A model generated the notes under the pieces. It saw only the letters and a list, made by a program, of their open reading frames with translations, had not been told where the DNA came from and made no database searches. The position numbers were made by a program, and so were the translations under genes. Below are positions 1-8,698 of a DNA stretch of 64,000 nucleotides, piece after piece. How positions within the stretch are numbered: position 1 is the stretch's first letter; every line of letters starts with the position of its first letter. This DNA comes from an uncultured Duncaniella sp. (GTDB lineage: Bacteria; Bacteroidota; Bacteroidia; Bacteroidales; Muribaculaceae), in the NCBI GenBank assembly GCA_910578515.1, contig CAJTQR010000004.1, positions 372,001 to 436,000 of the forward strand. Reading direction: 5' to 3'.

Positions 1-2
1 GA

Positions 3-581
3 GAGGGAGAGGCGGAGGCAACTCAGTTTGAGAGCTCCGACCTCTCCCTCTTCGAGTTACGTGACCGTGTGAAAAAGGTCACAAAGACCACCTACTACAA
101 GGTCACACCCCGAGGCGATTCATTGGAGGTTGACACCGCCGCCGTGAACCGCCTGGAGACCACCGTCTACTTCGACTCACTTGGCAATTACGTGCCGCGC
201 CGCTACGAGCGTCTGCGCCGCGACAGCCAAGGGCGCATAACCCGCTGGGAGGACCGTAAACCCAATTTAAGGAATCTCCATGGAGGTTTCCTGAAGGACA
301 CCCTCGGCTACGAACATGTGTCGGGAAATGTGGTGAAAAGCGACGGTATGGGCGACTTCGCCATCACCGTCTACGACGACAACCACAACATAGTGGGTCA
401 ATACACCGACCCCGCGGTGGAGGGTGAACAGACCGCCTGCTTCAACATTTACCGCGAGTTTGACCCCAAAGGCAACTGGACCCGGCGCATCTCCGTATGG
501 ACCACCCAGCAGCCCGGCTCACGCCCGCATGTAAGCTACACTTCCGAGGAAAGAGTTATTGTATATTATACAAACAAATAG
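3..581 (+). CDS. Hypothetical protein, C-terminal part (5' end outside window)
   Basis: The frame is open from the first bases of the window to the stop at 579-581, so the start codon lies upstream. An internal GTG at 69 could be picked as a start by software, but coding continues before it. The visible part, about 190 residues, is rich in Tyr, Arg, Asp and Gly. It has phrases such as YFDSLGNYVPRRYERLRRDS and FDPKGNWTRRISVW, which loosely recall YD/RHS-type repeats that alternate a Tyr/Phe with Asp-x-x-Gly-Asn. I do not recognise a definite family. No catalytic motif is visible. A strong terminator follows at 619-657, so this is the last gene of its transcript. Confidence 0.55.
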   Translation, partial: EGEAEATQFESSDLSLFELRDRVKKVTKTTYYKVTPRGDSLEVDTAAVNRLETTVYFDSLGNYVPRRYERLRRDSQGRITRWEDRKPNLRNLHGGFLKDTLGYEHVSGNVVKSDGMGDFAITVYDDNHNIVGQYTDPAVEGEQTACFNIYREFDPKGNWTRRISVWTTQQPGSRPHVSYTSEERVIVYYTNK

Positions 582-618
582 GACTTATATACCCGAAATA
601 AAAATCATCAATTATTCT

Positions 619-657
619 ACGGATTATGCGTGTTTGTTCACTCATAATCCGTATTTT
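619..657 (+). terminator. Rho-independent terminator after the first gene
   Basis: A perfect 10-bp inverted repeat (619-628 with 643-652, ACGGATTATG and its complement) has a 14-nt loop and is followed by ATTTTATT. The rest of the 327-bp gap (582-908) is AT-rich. I see no gene in it and no clear TTTG/TAnnTTTG promoter for the downstream lipoprotein gene. Confidence 0.75.
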
Positions 658-908
658 ATTAGCACATAAGTATAATTTATTGGTAATTATATCCACAAAT
701 TCACATTTCTTTTGGTTATTCCAAATATTCTAACTTAATTTGCCTCATAATTACGAGATAAACTTACAATTCTTTTCATTTCCACATTGAATTACTTATT
801 GTAGTTTTAGAGATTATAGTTAAATCAGATTATGTAGCTTTATTAGAGAATATAGCCCTTAAATTCTGAACATTTTTATCATACTTACCTCATTTTTACA
901 TTTCTTTT

Positions 909-3137
909 ATGCTATTTAGAAGAACCATGCCAATCATGTTGGCAACTCTTGTCGCATCATCATGTCAAGTAGACAGGATTGATGTTCCTGCCGATGAGCT
1001 CTATACCCGCGAGTTCATCAAGGAATTCGGGATATGCGACCCGAAGCAGGATTGGAACGCCGCCACTCCCGTGACAGCAAAGGTTGACGCATCAACCATA
1101 CCGGGCACATCCACAATTTACATCTACGACCGCATGCCGGGCGCCGAAGGGTGTCAGCTTGCCGCTGAATTTTCAGCCAAAACAGCCGATTTCACATTCG
1201 ACTTCGGAAAACACCTCACCCGAGCTTACGTGCAGGCATTTGATGCCGACGGACGTATGCTGCTCTCCTCCTACCTCCCCATTTCAAACTCAACCATGCT
1301 TATCTCCAGGTCCCGCAGCCTCTCGCGCGCATCGGAGACACCTGACATAACTCTTATAGACTTCAAAACTTTTGACGATGGCAATACATATTTCAAATCC
1401 ATAGGGAGCTTTAACCACACATTAAATGACTACTGGAACCAGCACTCTGAATTTATGGAAGGGAGCGAACCTGAGTGGCAGAAATACCTGAATGTTTTCA
1501 ACATATATGGAATGTCGAGAAATGGCAATGATTACATCAACAATTTTTACCGTGGCACATATTCCACCGTCGACGATTCCCGCACCACAGCCGATTTAGC
1601 AGCAATTGTAGGCTCAGCCGGCGTGTTTCACGAACATGTAGGGCAAAACGCATCGGGAAACAATGAGTGCAATCTCCATAAATATCACGACCTCCTTGCT
1701 CCTGAGGATGGTGTAATCTACGACGCCCCTAATGGCGAAGTCACACTTGAATACATGTACGGAGCTGCCGCCTTCCACAACTCATTCGGTTATTTCTATT
1801 ACCGCGAAGGCGCCACTACCGAGGAGATATTAGCAGCCCCGAAATTCATATTAATGCTCGATGCCACCCCCTGGGGTAACACCCAACGACTCGACAACGG
1901 GAATGTGGACAGCAACTGGCAACCAATCGCGGCATGGACTGCAGATAAGATGCTAAACGAAAAGGGCACACTCCCCAGCGATGATATAGCGGATTATGAA
2001 AAGAACCACAGTTCAAACATCTCATATAAGCCATCGTTCTATAAACTTGTATATTATCCCATCAAAGATGGTTCATACGACTTGGATTCTCCAACCTATA
2101 AGTTTGAAAAGGGTATTAAGATTGCGTTCTTCTCCCTGACACATGGTTTCCATAAAATCACCCGCAATAAGCAATATCCGAATGATAAGAATTCAGGTGT
2201 TGATATAAACTACCCCTCATACATTACCAATGAAGAAATACGATTCTCGATTCCCTGGATGAATAAACTCTTCGGACAGAGTCATGATGTCCAGGTAGAA
2301 CATGGAAATTGCTCATTAGGCAATGATGCACCACTAATGTCATTCGTAAAATACAAATGGAACGGAGCATCCGTGATGGGTCTTGAGGACGGCACATACG
2401 GGAAAAACGACCATGACATGAACGATATCCTTTTCATGGTGCATGGTGTGGAGGACAATAGCCACAATTTCGAGACTTATCCTATTGCACAGTCATGGAT
2501 AATAGCATGCGAGGACTTGGGTTCGACTTACGACTTTGACTTTAACGATATGGTATTCGGGGTGTCGTACATAGCCACCGACAAAAACAACCGCAAGGTC
2601 TATATCAAGGCTTTGGCAGCGGGTGGCACAATGCCTCTTGAGCTATTCCGCAACGACGTGAAAATCCATGAGGAAAAGGAGCACTGGAACCATTGGTTCG
2701 GTGCTGACCACGACGCATCACTGGTGCTCAACGCCGAAAGCATCCTTCACGAGGGTGACGAAATCGAGATTACCCTCGGCGAGAATGAGGAGTTCTCGCT
2801 CTCATCCAATATGTTCCAGAACGATGCCTCCGGAACACTCCCGATGGGTGGTTTCAAAGTAAAGGTAAACGGCAACACATGGGTGAGACCGGTAGGCACC
2901 ACCGGCGACCACGACATAGCGCCGCAGATGATGCTCCTCCCCGCCTCATGGCAATGGCCCAAGGAACGAGTGCCGGTATACGTAGCCTATCCCGGAAGTG
3001 AGAACAATTCCGGAGTGAACATCCCGGGATTCTCCGAATGGTTCCACTCCAATGATTACACCGTGTGGAACAGCATGATTCCTGCCGCCGGCAAAGTGGT
3101 GACCCACTCATGGAAAGGTCATCAGATTGAGAAATAG
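909..3137 (+). CDS. LruC-domain-like surface lipoprotein
   Basis: This is a 742-residue protein with a lipoprotein signal peptide: a basic N-terminus (FRR), a hydrophobic stretch, and lipobox ASSC with the acylated Cys at residue 19. A short conserved-looking block, FIKEFGICDPKQDWN, follows near residue 37. Two acidic motifs mark the C-terminal half: DHDMND at 501-506 and DFDFND at 542-547. DxDFNDxV-type motifs are characteristic of the LruC (DUF4842) domain of Bacteroidetes surface lipoproteins and probably bind a metal such as calcium. The molecular role of the family is not established. A surface adhesin or fimbria-like role is possible but not shown here. The gene has its own terminator at 3328-3362 and no co-directional partner. 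Confidence 0.65.
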   Translation: MLFRRTMPIMLATLVASSCQVDRIDVPADELYTREFIKEFGICDPKQDWNAATPVTAKVDASTIPGTSTIYIYDRMPGAEGCQLAAEFSAKTADFTFDFGKHLTRAYVQAFDADGRMLLSSYLPISNSTMLISRSRSLSRASETPDITLIDFKTFDDGNTYFKSIGSFNHTLNDYWNQHSEFMEGSEPEWQKYLNVFNIYGMSRNGNDYINNFYRGTYSTVDDSRTTADLAAIVGSAGVFHEHVGQNASGNNECNLHKYHDLLAPEDGVIYDAPNGEVTLEYMYGAAAFHNSFGYFYYREGATTEEILAAPKFILMLDATPWGNTQRLDNGNVDSNWQPIAAWTADKMLNEKGTLPSDDIADYEKNHSSNISYKPSFYKLVYYPIKDGSYDLDSPTYKFEKGIKIAFFSLTHGFHKITRNKQYPNDKNSGVDINYPSYITNEEIRFSIPWMNKLFGQSHDVQVEHGNCSLGNDAPLMSFVKYKWNGASVMGLEDGTYGKNDHDMNDILFMVHGVEDNSHNFETYPIAQSWIIACEDLGSTYDFDFNDMVFGVSYIATDKNNRKVYIKALAAGGTMPLELFRNDVKIHEEKEHWNHWFGADHDASLVLNAESILHEGDEIEITLGENEEFSLSSNMFQNDASGTLPMGGFKVKVNGNTWVRPVGTTGDHDIAPQMMLLPASWQWPKERVPVYVAYPGSENNSGVNIPGFSEWFHSNDYTVWNSMIPAAGKVVTHSWKGHQIEK

Positions 3138-3327
3138 CATCCGCAACAGGGTGGGGAAAATGAAATAAGGGTACTCCACCGGGGGAAATTGGAGCGGATG
3201 GCAATGGTATAATTTATTATGGATAAAGATTGATTAATAGCAATTAGAACTTTATTGATGTAGCTGATTCTTAGGTGAAATTTAAGGGTAAACCATGTCT
3301 TAAGCAGATTGATTCTACACACCATCT

Positions 3328-3362
3328 CCAGCTTTGCACCGAGTGCAGGGCTGGATTTTTTT
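3328..3362 (+). terminator. Rho-independent terminator
   Basis: An 11-bp stem (3328-3338 with 3344-3354, two G-U pairs) encloses a 5-nt loop and is followed by a run of seven T. It lies about 190 nt after the LruC-like gene and ends its transcript. The remainder of 3138-3403 shows no gene I can support. Confidence 0.8.
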
Positions 3363-3403
3363 ATCGCCGTTGTACATTATCGCACCTTTTTGGGGTAATG
3401 GCA

Positions 3404-3442
3404 TACTTATCTTTGTGGTATCATTAACCACAAAGATAAGTA
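3404..3442. promoter_or_regulatory. Perfect 16-bp palindrome containing a -7-like element
   Basis: Positions 3404-3419 and 3427-3442 are exact reverse complements separated by 7 nt. The left arm contains TATCTTTG (3409-3416), a match to the Bacteroidetes -7 consensus TAnnTTTG. By symmetry the right arm carries the same octamer on the minus strand. The start codon of the basic protein gene follows 5 nt after the right arm. I see no good -33 TTTG at the usual 19-21 nt spacing; the nearest TTTG, at 3389-3392, is 16 nt away. Operator, 5' hairpin and symmetric promoter are all possible. Confidence 0.6.
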
Positions 3443-3447
3443 ACACC

Positions 3448-4047
3448 ATGAAGACAACCAATGCCTCAAAGAGTAAGAGTAAGAATTTAAGAAAATGTGC
3501 GGTTTCCACCCGGGCATACGACGATTTCACCACACGCATCCGGTCGGTTCTGTCGACCGATGCTGAAGCTTGCGGACAGGCGCTGAGCCTCCTTGATGCA
3601 AGCGTGGGCTACGATGGCGACACAGTCAGAATAGAGAATTGCTCCATCAAAACCCAAATAGCATTCTCGATAATCAAACCTGAGATTGACAGGGCAGTCA
3701 AGCGCTCGAAGGCGGCGCGTGAACGTGCCGCGCGCCGAAAGGCTACCACTCTCATAAAAACCACCGCCCCGACTATCGCCACAGAAAAGCCCGTAAATAG
3801 CAGCTCAGATTGCGACACACAGCCGCAAACCACCGACTGCAATACAGAGCCGCAAGCCACCGACTGTGATGCAGACACGCCCAAGGCAAATCTCCCGATA
3901 TCGCGCCGCAAACGTCGTGAACGACGCAAGAAGCGCCGCAATCAGAAAGCGGCGATGCGCGCCATCGGTGAGAAGCGCGAGCACCAATTTTCAAGCGACC
4001 ATACAGCGCCCAGTCAGGAAAAAACCGTCCCTGCCGACCGAAGCTAA
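3448..4047 (+). CDS. Small, very basic repeat-containing protein of unknown function
   Basis: This frame is open from 3334, but the likely start is the ATG at 3448, because the upstream part covers a terminator and a palindrome. That gives 199 residues. The N-terminal half looks helical and soluble, with a segment ending IDRAVKRSKAARERAARRKA. The middle is a Thr/Asp/Cys/Gln repeat (DCDTQPQTT, DCNTEPQAT, DCDADTPK) encoded by 27-bp units. The C-terminus is strongly basic (RRKRRERRKKRRNQK), which suggests nucleic-acid or ribosome binding. I recognise no family. Tandem repeats run across the stop codon, so the C-terminus may vary between strains. It could be a remnant of a mobile or phage gene. 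Confidence 0.5.
   Translation: MKTTNASKSKSKNLRKCAVSTRAYDDFTTRIRSVLSTDAEACGQALSLLDASVGYDGDTVRIENCSIKTQIAFSIIKPEIDRAVKRSKAARERAARRKATTLIKTTAPTIATEKPVNSSSDCDTQPQTTDCNTEPQATDCDADTPKANLPISRRKRRERRKKRRNQKAAMRAIGEKREHQFSSDHTAPSQEKTVPADRS
3808..3885 (+). repeat. 27-bp in-frame tandem repeat, about three units
   Basis: Units begin at 3808, 3835 and 3862; the third is partial and degenerate. Each encodes a nine-residue Asp-Cys-(Asp/Asn)-Thr/Ala-x-Pro-Gln-x-Thr unit inside the basic protein. The period is a multiple of three, so copy-number change would keep the frame. Confidence 0.7.
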
Positions 4048-4102
4048 GAGAAAAACCGTCCCTGCCGCTCGAAACCAAGGAGAACCGTCTCAGCCGAAGC
4101 GG
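4015..4102 (+). repeat. Imperfect ~30-bp tandem repeat spanning the stop codon
   Basis: The core AACCGTCCCTGCCG occurs near 4023 and 4054 and, degenerate, near 4083 (AACCGTCTCAGCCG). The spacings, 31 and 29 nt, are not multiples of three. The stop codon of the basic protein (4045-4047) falls in the first unit. Loss or gain of units would therefore change the C-terminus and its reading frame. Confidence 0.6.
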
Positions 4103-4115
4103 TAACAATAGGGCG

Positions 4116-4162
4116 TAAAAAAACATAGACGCCTCGGCGGACCGAAACGTCTATGCTATTTT
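4116..4162. terminator. Bidirectional terminator between convergent genes
   Basis: The 8-bp arms CATAGACG (4124-4131) and CGTCTATG (4148-4155) flank a small inner stem (TCGG/CCGA). On the plus strand the hairpin is followed by CTATTTT. On the minus strand it is followed by seven T, so it should stop both the basic protein gene and the susC-susD operon. Confidence 0.75.
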
Positions 4163-4170
4163 GGGCGGTC

Positions 4171-4200
4171 ACATCAGATAGCCCGTGGACTATCTGATGT
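4171..4200. repeat. 11-bp perfect inverted repeat
   Basis: ACATCAGATAG (4171-4181) and its complement (4190-4200) enclose an 8-nt loop just beyond the stop of the DUF4957 gene. There is no T tract directly after it on either strand. It may protect the 3' end of the operon transcript or add to the terminator at 4116-4162. Confidence 0.6.
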
Positions 4201-4222
4201 AATCCGGGATGTTCAAATCAGA

Positions 4223-6589
4223 TTATCTCCAACGGGGGTCACCAACGTTCTTGTCGGTGATGATTGAGGGAACATTCTTGTACTTGAGAGCATTGAAGAT
4301 ATCATCGGGAGCGGCGTGAGCCTTAGGAGCATTATCGGTAGCAGCCTGCTGAACGTAGGGAGGAGTGGGGGCAGAGAAGAGGTCAGTTGCCTTCATAGCC
4401 TTGCCATTGTTGTCAGTAAGCACCTTAACAATCAGGTCATCCTTAGTGCCAAGGTTACCGGGGTTCCACTTAGTGGCACCGAACGAGTTGCTGGTACGGT
4501 TGAAGCCCTGAGAAGCGCTGAAGATACCATTGTCCTCAAGGTGACCTTCGCGGCAACCAACAGCGTAGTTATCCTTGATATCAAATGAGAAGTGACCATC
4601 TCCCTTGATTTCGCGGATATCGGCACCATACTGGTAGAGGTTACGCTGGTCGTTGTCAGCAGCGGTAAGAACAATCAGGTTACGCTGGAATGAGTAGTAA
4701 GAACCACCGGGAACGTAACGGGTCTGGAAGAAGTTACGGCCTGAGCTGCGGGTAGAGAAGTTGATGAAGGTGTTACCCTCGATACGGATGCTCCAATGCA
4801 CGCTGCTATCGTAGTTGATGTTCTTATCGTTATCAGAAATCATTGCAGTACGGGGTGAATCGTACACAGTGTTGTTGATGAACCAGAAGTCATTGTAGAT
4901 GTTTGAGTTGGTCTGACCACCGTCACCTGCAAACCATGCATAACCACGACCGTTGTTGTCATAGTAACCGCAGTTGTAGAAGAGGTTGCCATCAATCACC
5001 ATCTTGTCAAACACTTTACGCTTGTTACCCTGCACACGGATGAAACCGCGAATCATGCGCTGGAATGTACAGTTGTAAACTTCAAATGACTTGAAGGTCA
5101 CAGCCATACCGTTTGAGTACATGTTGGCGAAATAGTTACCGGTTGCACCGCTTTCACCGAAGTTTTTGGCAAGAGGAGCGTCGAAGTCAATGTTGCGGAA
5201 AATAACTGTACCTACTTCGATAGGAGCGTCAGCCTCTCCGGATTCACGCGGACGACCGAACATGAAGTTACAGGTCTGGATGTTGGCAGTCTGACCACCA
5301 TATTCGTTAAGACCTACACCGATACCACCGAGGTAAACCTTGGCGCGCTTGCCGGCAGCCACGTCCTCAGGACGGGTCTCGAGGGTAAAGCCCTTGCAGA
5401 TAGTGGGGTTAGAGAAGAAGAAGTAAGCCTTGTCACCTTCAAGATAGAAAGTCTGACCTTCAGCGAGAGTAACGTCAGTCTTGTAATCCTCGAAAATCTT
5501 GTCGAGGTAGCAAGCCTGGTAAGCCACTTCACCGGGGATTGAGTCAGTGGCGCGTACTTTATGTTCAATCAAGATAGGTTCACCGGGGTCACCGTAAACG
5601 GGCTTGGCGATTGAGTTGGCACGCTGGTCAACGAGAGCCACAGGACGCTGGGTATTTACAAGGTTAACGTCGTAGATACAGTTCTGTGAAAGACCGGTAA
5701 CACGGATTTCAGCCTTGCCATTCTCGAAAGAAGTCACATCAATCGGATACATCTTGAACTGTTCGTCCACTGTACCGTTGGGGGTAGACTTTGAAGGAGT
5801 CACAGTAAGATAGTTGAAGAAGAACTTAGCCTTCGAGGGGTCATCCTGATTGCCATCCTGCACGAAGTCGAAGTGACGCTTCGCTTCTTCAAGCATTTCG
5901 GCGCCGCTACCGTAGTTGGCAGCATAGTCGGCCATCGAAGAGGTGAAGTTAACGTCCACATATACAGTGAATGCGTCGCGGTCCTCAGAGATGTTACCCA
6001 CGTTGATAGCCGCAGGAGTGTCATAACGGTTAGAGGTAGTGAGACGGAGGAAACGGGCCCACTCGCGCTGTGTGGCGATGCCATACCAGTAAGAGTGATG
6101 TTCTTCAACACCATCGGGGTGAAGCACACGGATGGCGAAGAGGTAAGTTTCACCGTAGTCGAGGTCCTCGAGATAAATCACGTTCTCGGTGTCACCGTAA
6201 CGGAAGTGTTCGCTGGGAGTTTTGTTAGCGAAATCCTCGGGAGTCACGATGAAATGGTCGGTAAGTTTGTCGGGATTGTTCCAGTCCTCATCCTCACCGG
6301 AGCTGAGACCGGCATTGGGACCATATTTGATTTCGTAGCCGGCAGCACCCTCTATACCGTACCATGCGAGGCGGATAGTGTTACGCTCCTCGGTGATGGG
6401 CATAGAGCAATATGACTGGTCGGCAGTCTCATCCTTGTTTGTAGTTTCAAGATGGCGGAACTGAGTCATAGGCATACGGTTGAAGTCCTTTGTGGGGTCA
6501 ACCGGACGCATATCCTCATTGTCATCGCTACAAGACACTGCGCCAAACCCAAGAAGGGCGGTCAATGCGTATATAAATAATTTTTTCAT
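4223..6589 (-). CDS. Pectin-locus surface lipoprotein (DUF4957/DUF5123-like)
   Basis: This 788-residue protein has lipobox GAVSC (Cys20) followed by an acidic linker, as in exported Bacteroidetes surface lipoproteins. Residues of about 60-180 look like a fibronectin type III domain (LAWYGIEGAAGYEIKYGPNA). The C-terminal half is rich in Asn-aromatic ladders (YNCTFQRMIRGFIRVQG, NLFYNCGYYDNNG), typical of a right-handed parallel beta-helix. This combination is that of the DUF4957/DUF5123 lipoproteins commonly encoded beside SusC/SusD in pectin loci. It probably binds or processes polygalacturonan at the cell surface; no lyase active site can be assigned by eye. It is the last gene of the susC-susD operon, 18 nt after susD. 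Confidence 0.75.
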   Translation of the reverse strand: MKKLFIYALTALLGFGAVSCSDDNEDMRPVDPTKDFNRMPMTQFRHLETTNKDETADQSYCSMPITEERNTIRLAWYGIEGAAGYEIKYGPNAGLSSGEDEDWNNPDKLTDHFIVTPEDFANKTPSEHFRYGDTENVIYLEDLDYGETYLFAIRVLHPDGVEEHHSYWYGIATQREWARFLRLTTSNRYDTPAAINVGNISEDRDAFTVYVDVNFTSSMADYAANYGSGAEMLEEAKRHFDFVQDGNQDDPSKAKFFFNYLTVTPSKSTPNGTVDEQFKMYPIDVTSFENGKAEIRVTGLSQNCIYDVNLVNTQRPVALVDQRANSIAKPVYGDPGEPILIEHKVRATDSIPGEVAYQACYLDKIFEDYKTDVTLAEGQTFYLEGDKAYFFFSNPTICKGFTLETRPEDVAAGKRAKVYLGGIGVGLNEYGGQTANIQTCNFMFGRPRESGEADAPIEVGTVIFRNIDFDAPLAKNFGESGATGNYFANMYSNGMAVTFKSFEVYNCTFQRMIRGFIRVQGNKRKVFDKMVIDGNLFYNCGYYDNNGRGYAWFAGDGGQTNSNIYNDFWFINNTVYDSPRTAMISDNDKNINYDSSVHWSIRIEGNTFINFSTRSSGRNFFQTRYVPGGSYYSFQRNLIVLTAADNDQRNLYQYGADIREIKGDGHFSFDIKDNYAVGCREGHLEDNGIFSASQGFNRTSNSFGATKWNPGNLGTKDDLIVKVLTDNNGKAMKATDLFSAPTPPYVQQAATDNAPKAHAAPDDIFNALKYKNVPSIITDKNVGDPRWR

Positions 6590-6607
6590 TTTTCAGGCGA
6601 ATGTAGA

Positions 6608-8659
6608 TTAGTTATAACCGTACTTGTTAACATATTTACCCATTGAGCGAGTCACGACTGCGCGGGGGTAAGGAAGAATGTAGCGTACAACCGGGAGGTT
6701 AGAAGCATTGATAGCGGCTGAGGGAGCGGGAGCGCCAACATAGTTACCGTTATCGTTGATTTTGATGATACCGTCATCCTCGTCGCAGTTGAGGTAACCT
6801 CTCATGCTGTAAAGGAAGTGTGAGGTAGGCACACCCTTGTTGTCATCAAACCAGCTTACGTCAGTAGAACCGGGCTGCACGAGGTTGCCGGAAGCATCCT
6901 TATAGTTGGTGCGCTGGTCCTCGGTTATAGTGGTGCGGAAACGGTTGATAACCCATACGATGTTCATGTTGGGAGAGCTCTGCGGGAACTCATAGAAGGG
7001 AAGCTTGTAGCCACCATCCTCTGAGTTGGGGTCATCACCATGCCAGGGATAGTTGTTGTGATAGTACACCTTATCGATGAAACGGTCGGGCCAGCTTAAG
7101 CCGTCGTGCTCACTGATTTCTTCTTCATAGTAGGTGTTAGCCATAGCTATGTTGAAGTAGCGGTGGTATGTCCAGTATACATTCTCTGAAAGCATGTTGT
7201 TACGCACGAGGTCGCGCCAGCGCATGTTCTCACCTGCAAACTCAAACTTACGTTCGTCGAGCACAGCCTTGAGGAATTCATCCTTTGAGCCGTAACGGTC
7301 GGGCTGAGAAATCTTGTCGGCAGCGTCCATGCCACGGAAAGCACGTTCGCGCACTGTCTCGAGAGCCTTGATAGCGTCGCCTGTAGGACCGCCGTTGAGT
7401 TCGTTGGCAGCCTCAGCATACATAAGAAGCACATCGGCATAGCGCATGTAGGGGTAGTTGAAACCGGTGTTATCCTCGGTAGCAGCACCAAGACCGCCGG
7501 TGTTCCAGAGCTTTGACCACTTACCGTTGTAGACGGTACGGCCGTTGTTGTACTGGGGTTCACCCTGATTGTTATAACCGAAGAGCTGGTTTACGAAACC
7601 ACGGCGCTTATCCTTCTCATCGAAGAAGTAAGAGTAGAGAGCGTTGAGCTGGGCAGAGCTGTCAGACTTACCCCAGGCGTGAACGGTGGTACCGGAAGTG
7701 TTATCCATCTTAGGACCGTGGATATAACCTACAGAACCTGTTGACTCTTTTGCGAAAGGAATTTCGAAAATCACGTCATCGTTGGTCACGGTGGCGTTGA
7801 AGTTACATTCACGCACGAATACTTCATAGAATTCGCTGCTGAGTGAATGAGTTGACTCGGTCATCACCTTGTTAGCATAGTCCTTTGCAATCTGATAGAA
7901 CTCAAGATAGTTGGCAGGACGCTGCATTGAACCGTAGGCACCGCCTCCGTCGGGACGGAGAGAGTAACCGCCGGCAGTCATGGCGAGACGGGCAATCATA
8001 GCCCAAGCCATTTCCTTGGAGATACGTTCCACACCGTCAGTCCAACCGGTCTCTGAAGTGAGACGCATGTGGGGAGCTGCATCGATGAGGTCGTTAATCA
8101 TATCGGTAAGGATAACTGTACGGTCAGCGATATCGTAGATTTGAGTATCGGTCTTGTCCGGTGGAAGACGAGTGTAAGGAACATCACCGAAGTACCACAC
8201 CAGGTCATGATAGAAGATGGCACGGAGCACCTTAGCCTCACCGAGCATCTGCATGAGTTCGGTATCCTCAACATCATAGATAGGAGAGTTCTCTACACCG
8301 TAGATGAACATATTGGCATTTCGGATGCTGCCGTAGAGAGCATCCCAAGCCTTCTTGATGGCACTTCCGTCAGCGTCACATTCGTAACGGCGGTAACCGG
8401 TAGATGAAGCGTAACGGTCCTGGCTGATATAGTAATCAACGTCGGTGTTGAAGGTAAACTCCTTCATGAACGCCTTACCATAAGTATCGCCGGTGAGCAT
8501 GGACGCGTATATACCATTGAGCGCACGGTCCATCTCACGCTTGCTCTCGAATACCTCTGTAGGGATAATCTTCGAGGGAGCATCTACATCGAGGTAGTCC
8601 GAACATGAGCCAAGGGCAAATGCAGTAAGACCAACCAGAAATATATTGCGTAATTTCAT
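6608..8659 (-). CDS. SusD/RagB-family glycan-binding lipoprotein
   Basis: This 683-residue protein has lipobox ALGSC (Cys19) followed by SDYLDVDAPSKIIPTEVF, the usual N-terminal block of SusD proteins. Helical TPR-like segments follow (DRALNGIYASML, GEAKVLRAIFYHDLVWYFGDVP). Near the C-terminus, YPYMRYADVLLMYAEAANEL and LDERKFEFAGENMRWRDLVR are hallmark SusD blocks. It should sit on the outer membrane as the lid of the SusC transporter and capture oligosaccharides. It lies 39 nt downstream of susC and 18 nt upstream of the DUF4957 gene. The neighbours point to pectic ligands. Confidence 0.93.
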   Translation of the reverse strand: MKLRNIFLVGLTAFALGSCSDYLDVDAPSKIIPTEVFESKREMDRALNGIYASMLTGDTYGKAFMKEFTFNTDVDYYISQDRYASSTGYRRYECDADGSAIKKAWDALYGSIRNANMFIYGVENSPIYDVEDTELMQMLGEAKVLRAIFYHDLVWYFGDVPYTRLPPDKTDTQIYDIADRTVILTDMINDLIDAAPHMRLTSETGWTDGVERISKEMAWAMIARLAMTAGGYSLRPDGGGAYGSMQRPANYLEFYQIAKDYANKVMTESTHSLSSEFYEVFVRECNFNATVTNDDVIFEIPFAKESTGSVGYIHGPKMDNTSGTTVHAWGKSDSSAQLNALYSYFFDEKDKRRGFVNQLFGYNNQGEPQYNNGRTVYNGKWSKLWNTGGLGAATEDNTGFNYPYMRYADVLLMYAEAANELNGGPTGDAIKALETVRERAFRGMDAADKISQPDRYGSKDEFLKAVLDERKFEFAGENMRWRDLVRNNMLSENVYWTYHRYFNIAMANTYYEEEISEHDGLSWPDRFIDKVYYHNNYPWHGDDPNSEDGGYKLPFYEFPQSSPNMNIVWVINRFRTTITEDQRTNYKDASGNLVQPGSTDVSWFDDNKGVPTSHFLYSMRGYLNCDEDDGIIKINDNGNYVGAPAPSAAINASNLPVVRYILPYPRAVVTRSMGKYVNKYGYN

Positions 8660-8698
8660 TGTTTCTATTAATTTTTGAAAGATGGTATAAGATTTACG

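Noticed and set aside
3404..3442. Invertible promoter bounded by inverted repeats
   Set aside because: The arms are separated by only 7 nt, too little to carry an invertible segment, and no invertase gene is present.
3808..3885. 27-bp direct repeats as a possible CRISPR array
   Set aside because: The units are contiguous, in frame and without spacers; no cas gene is nearby.
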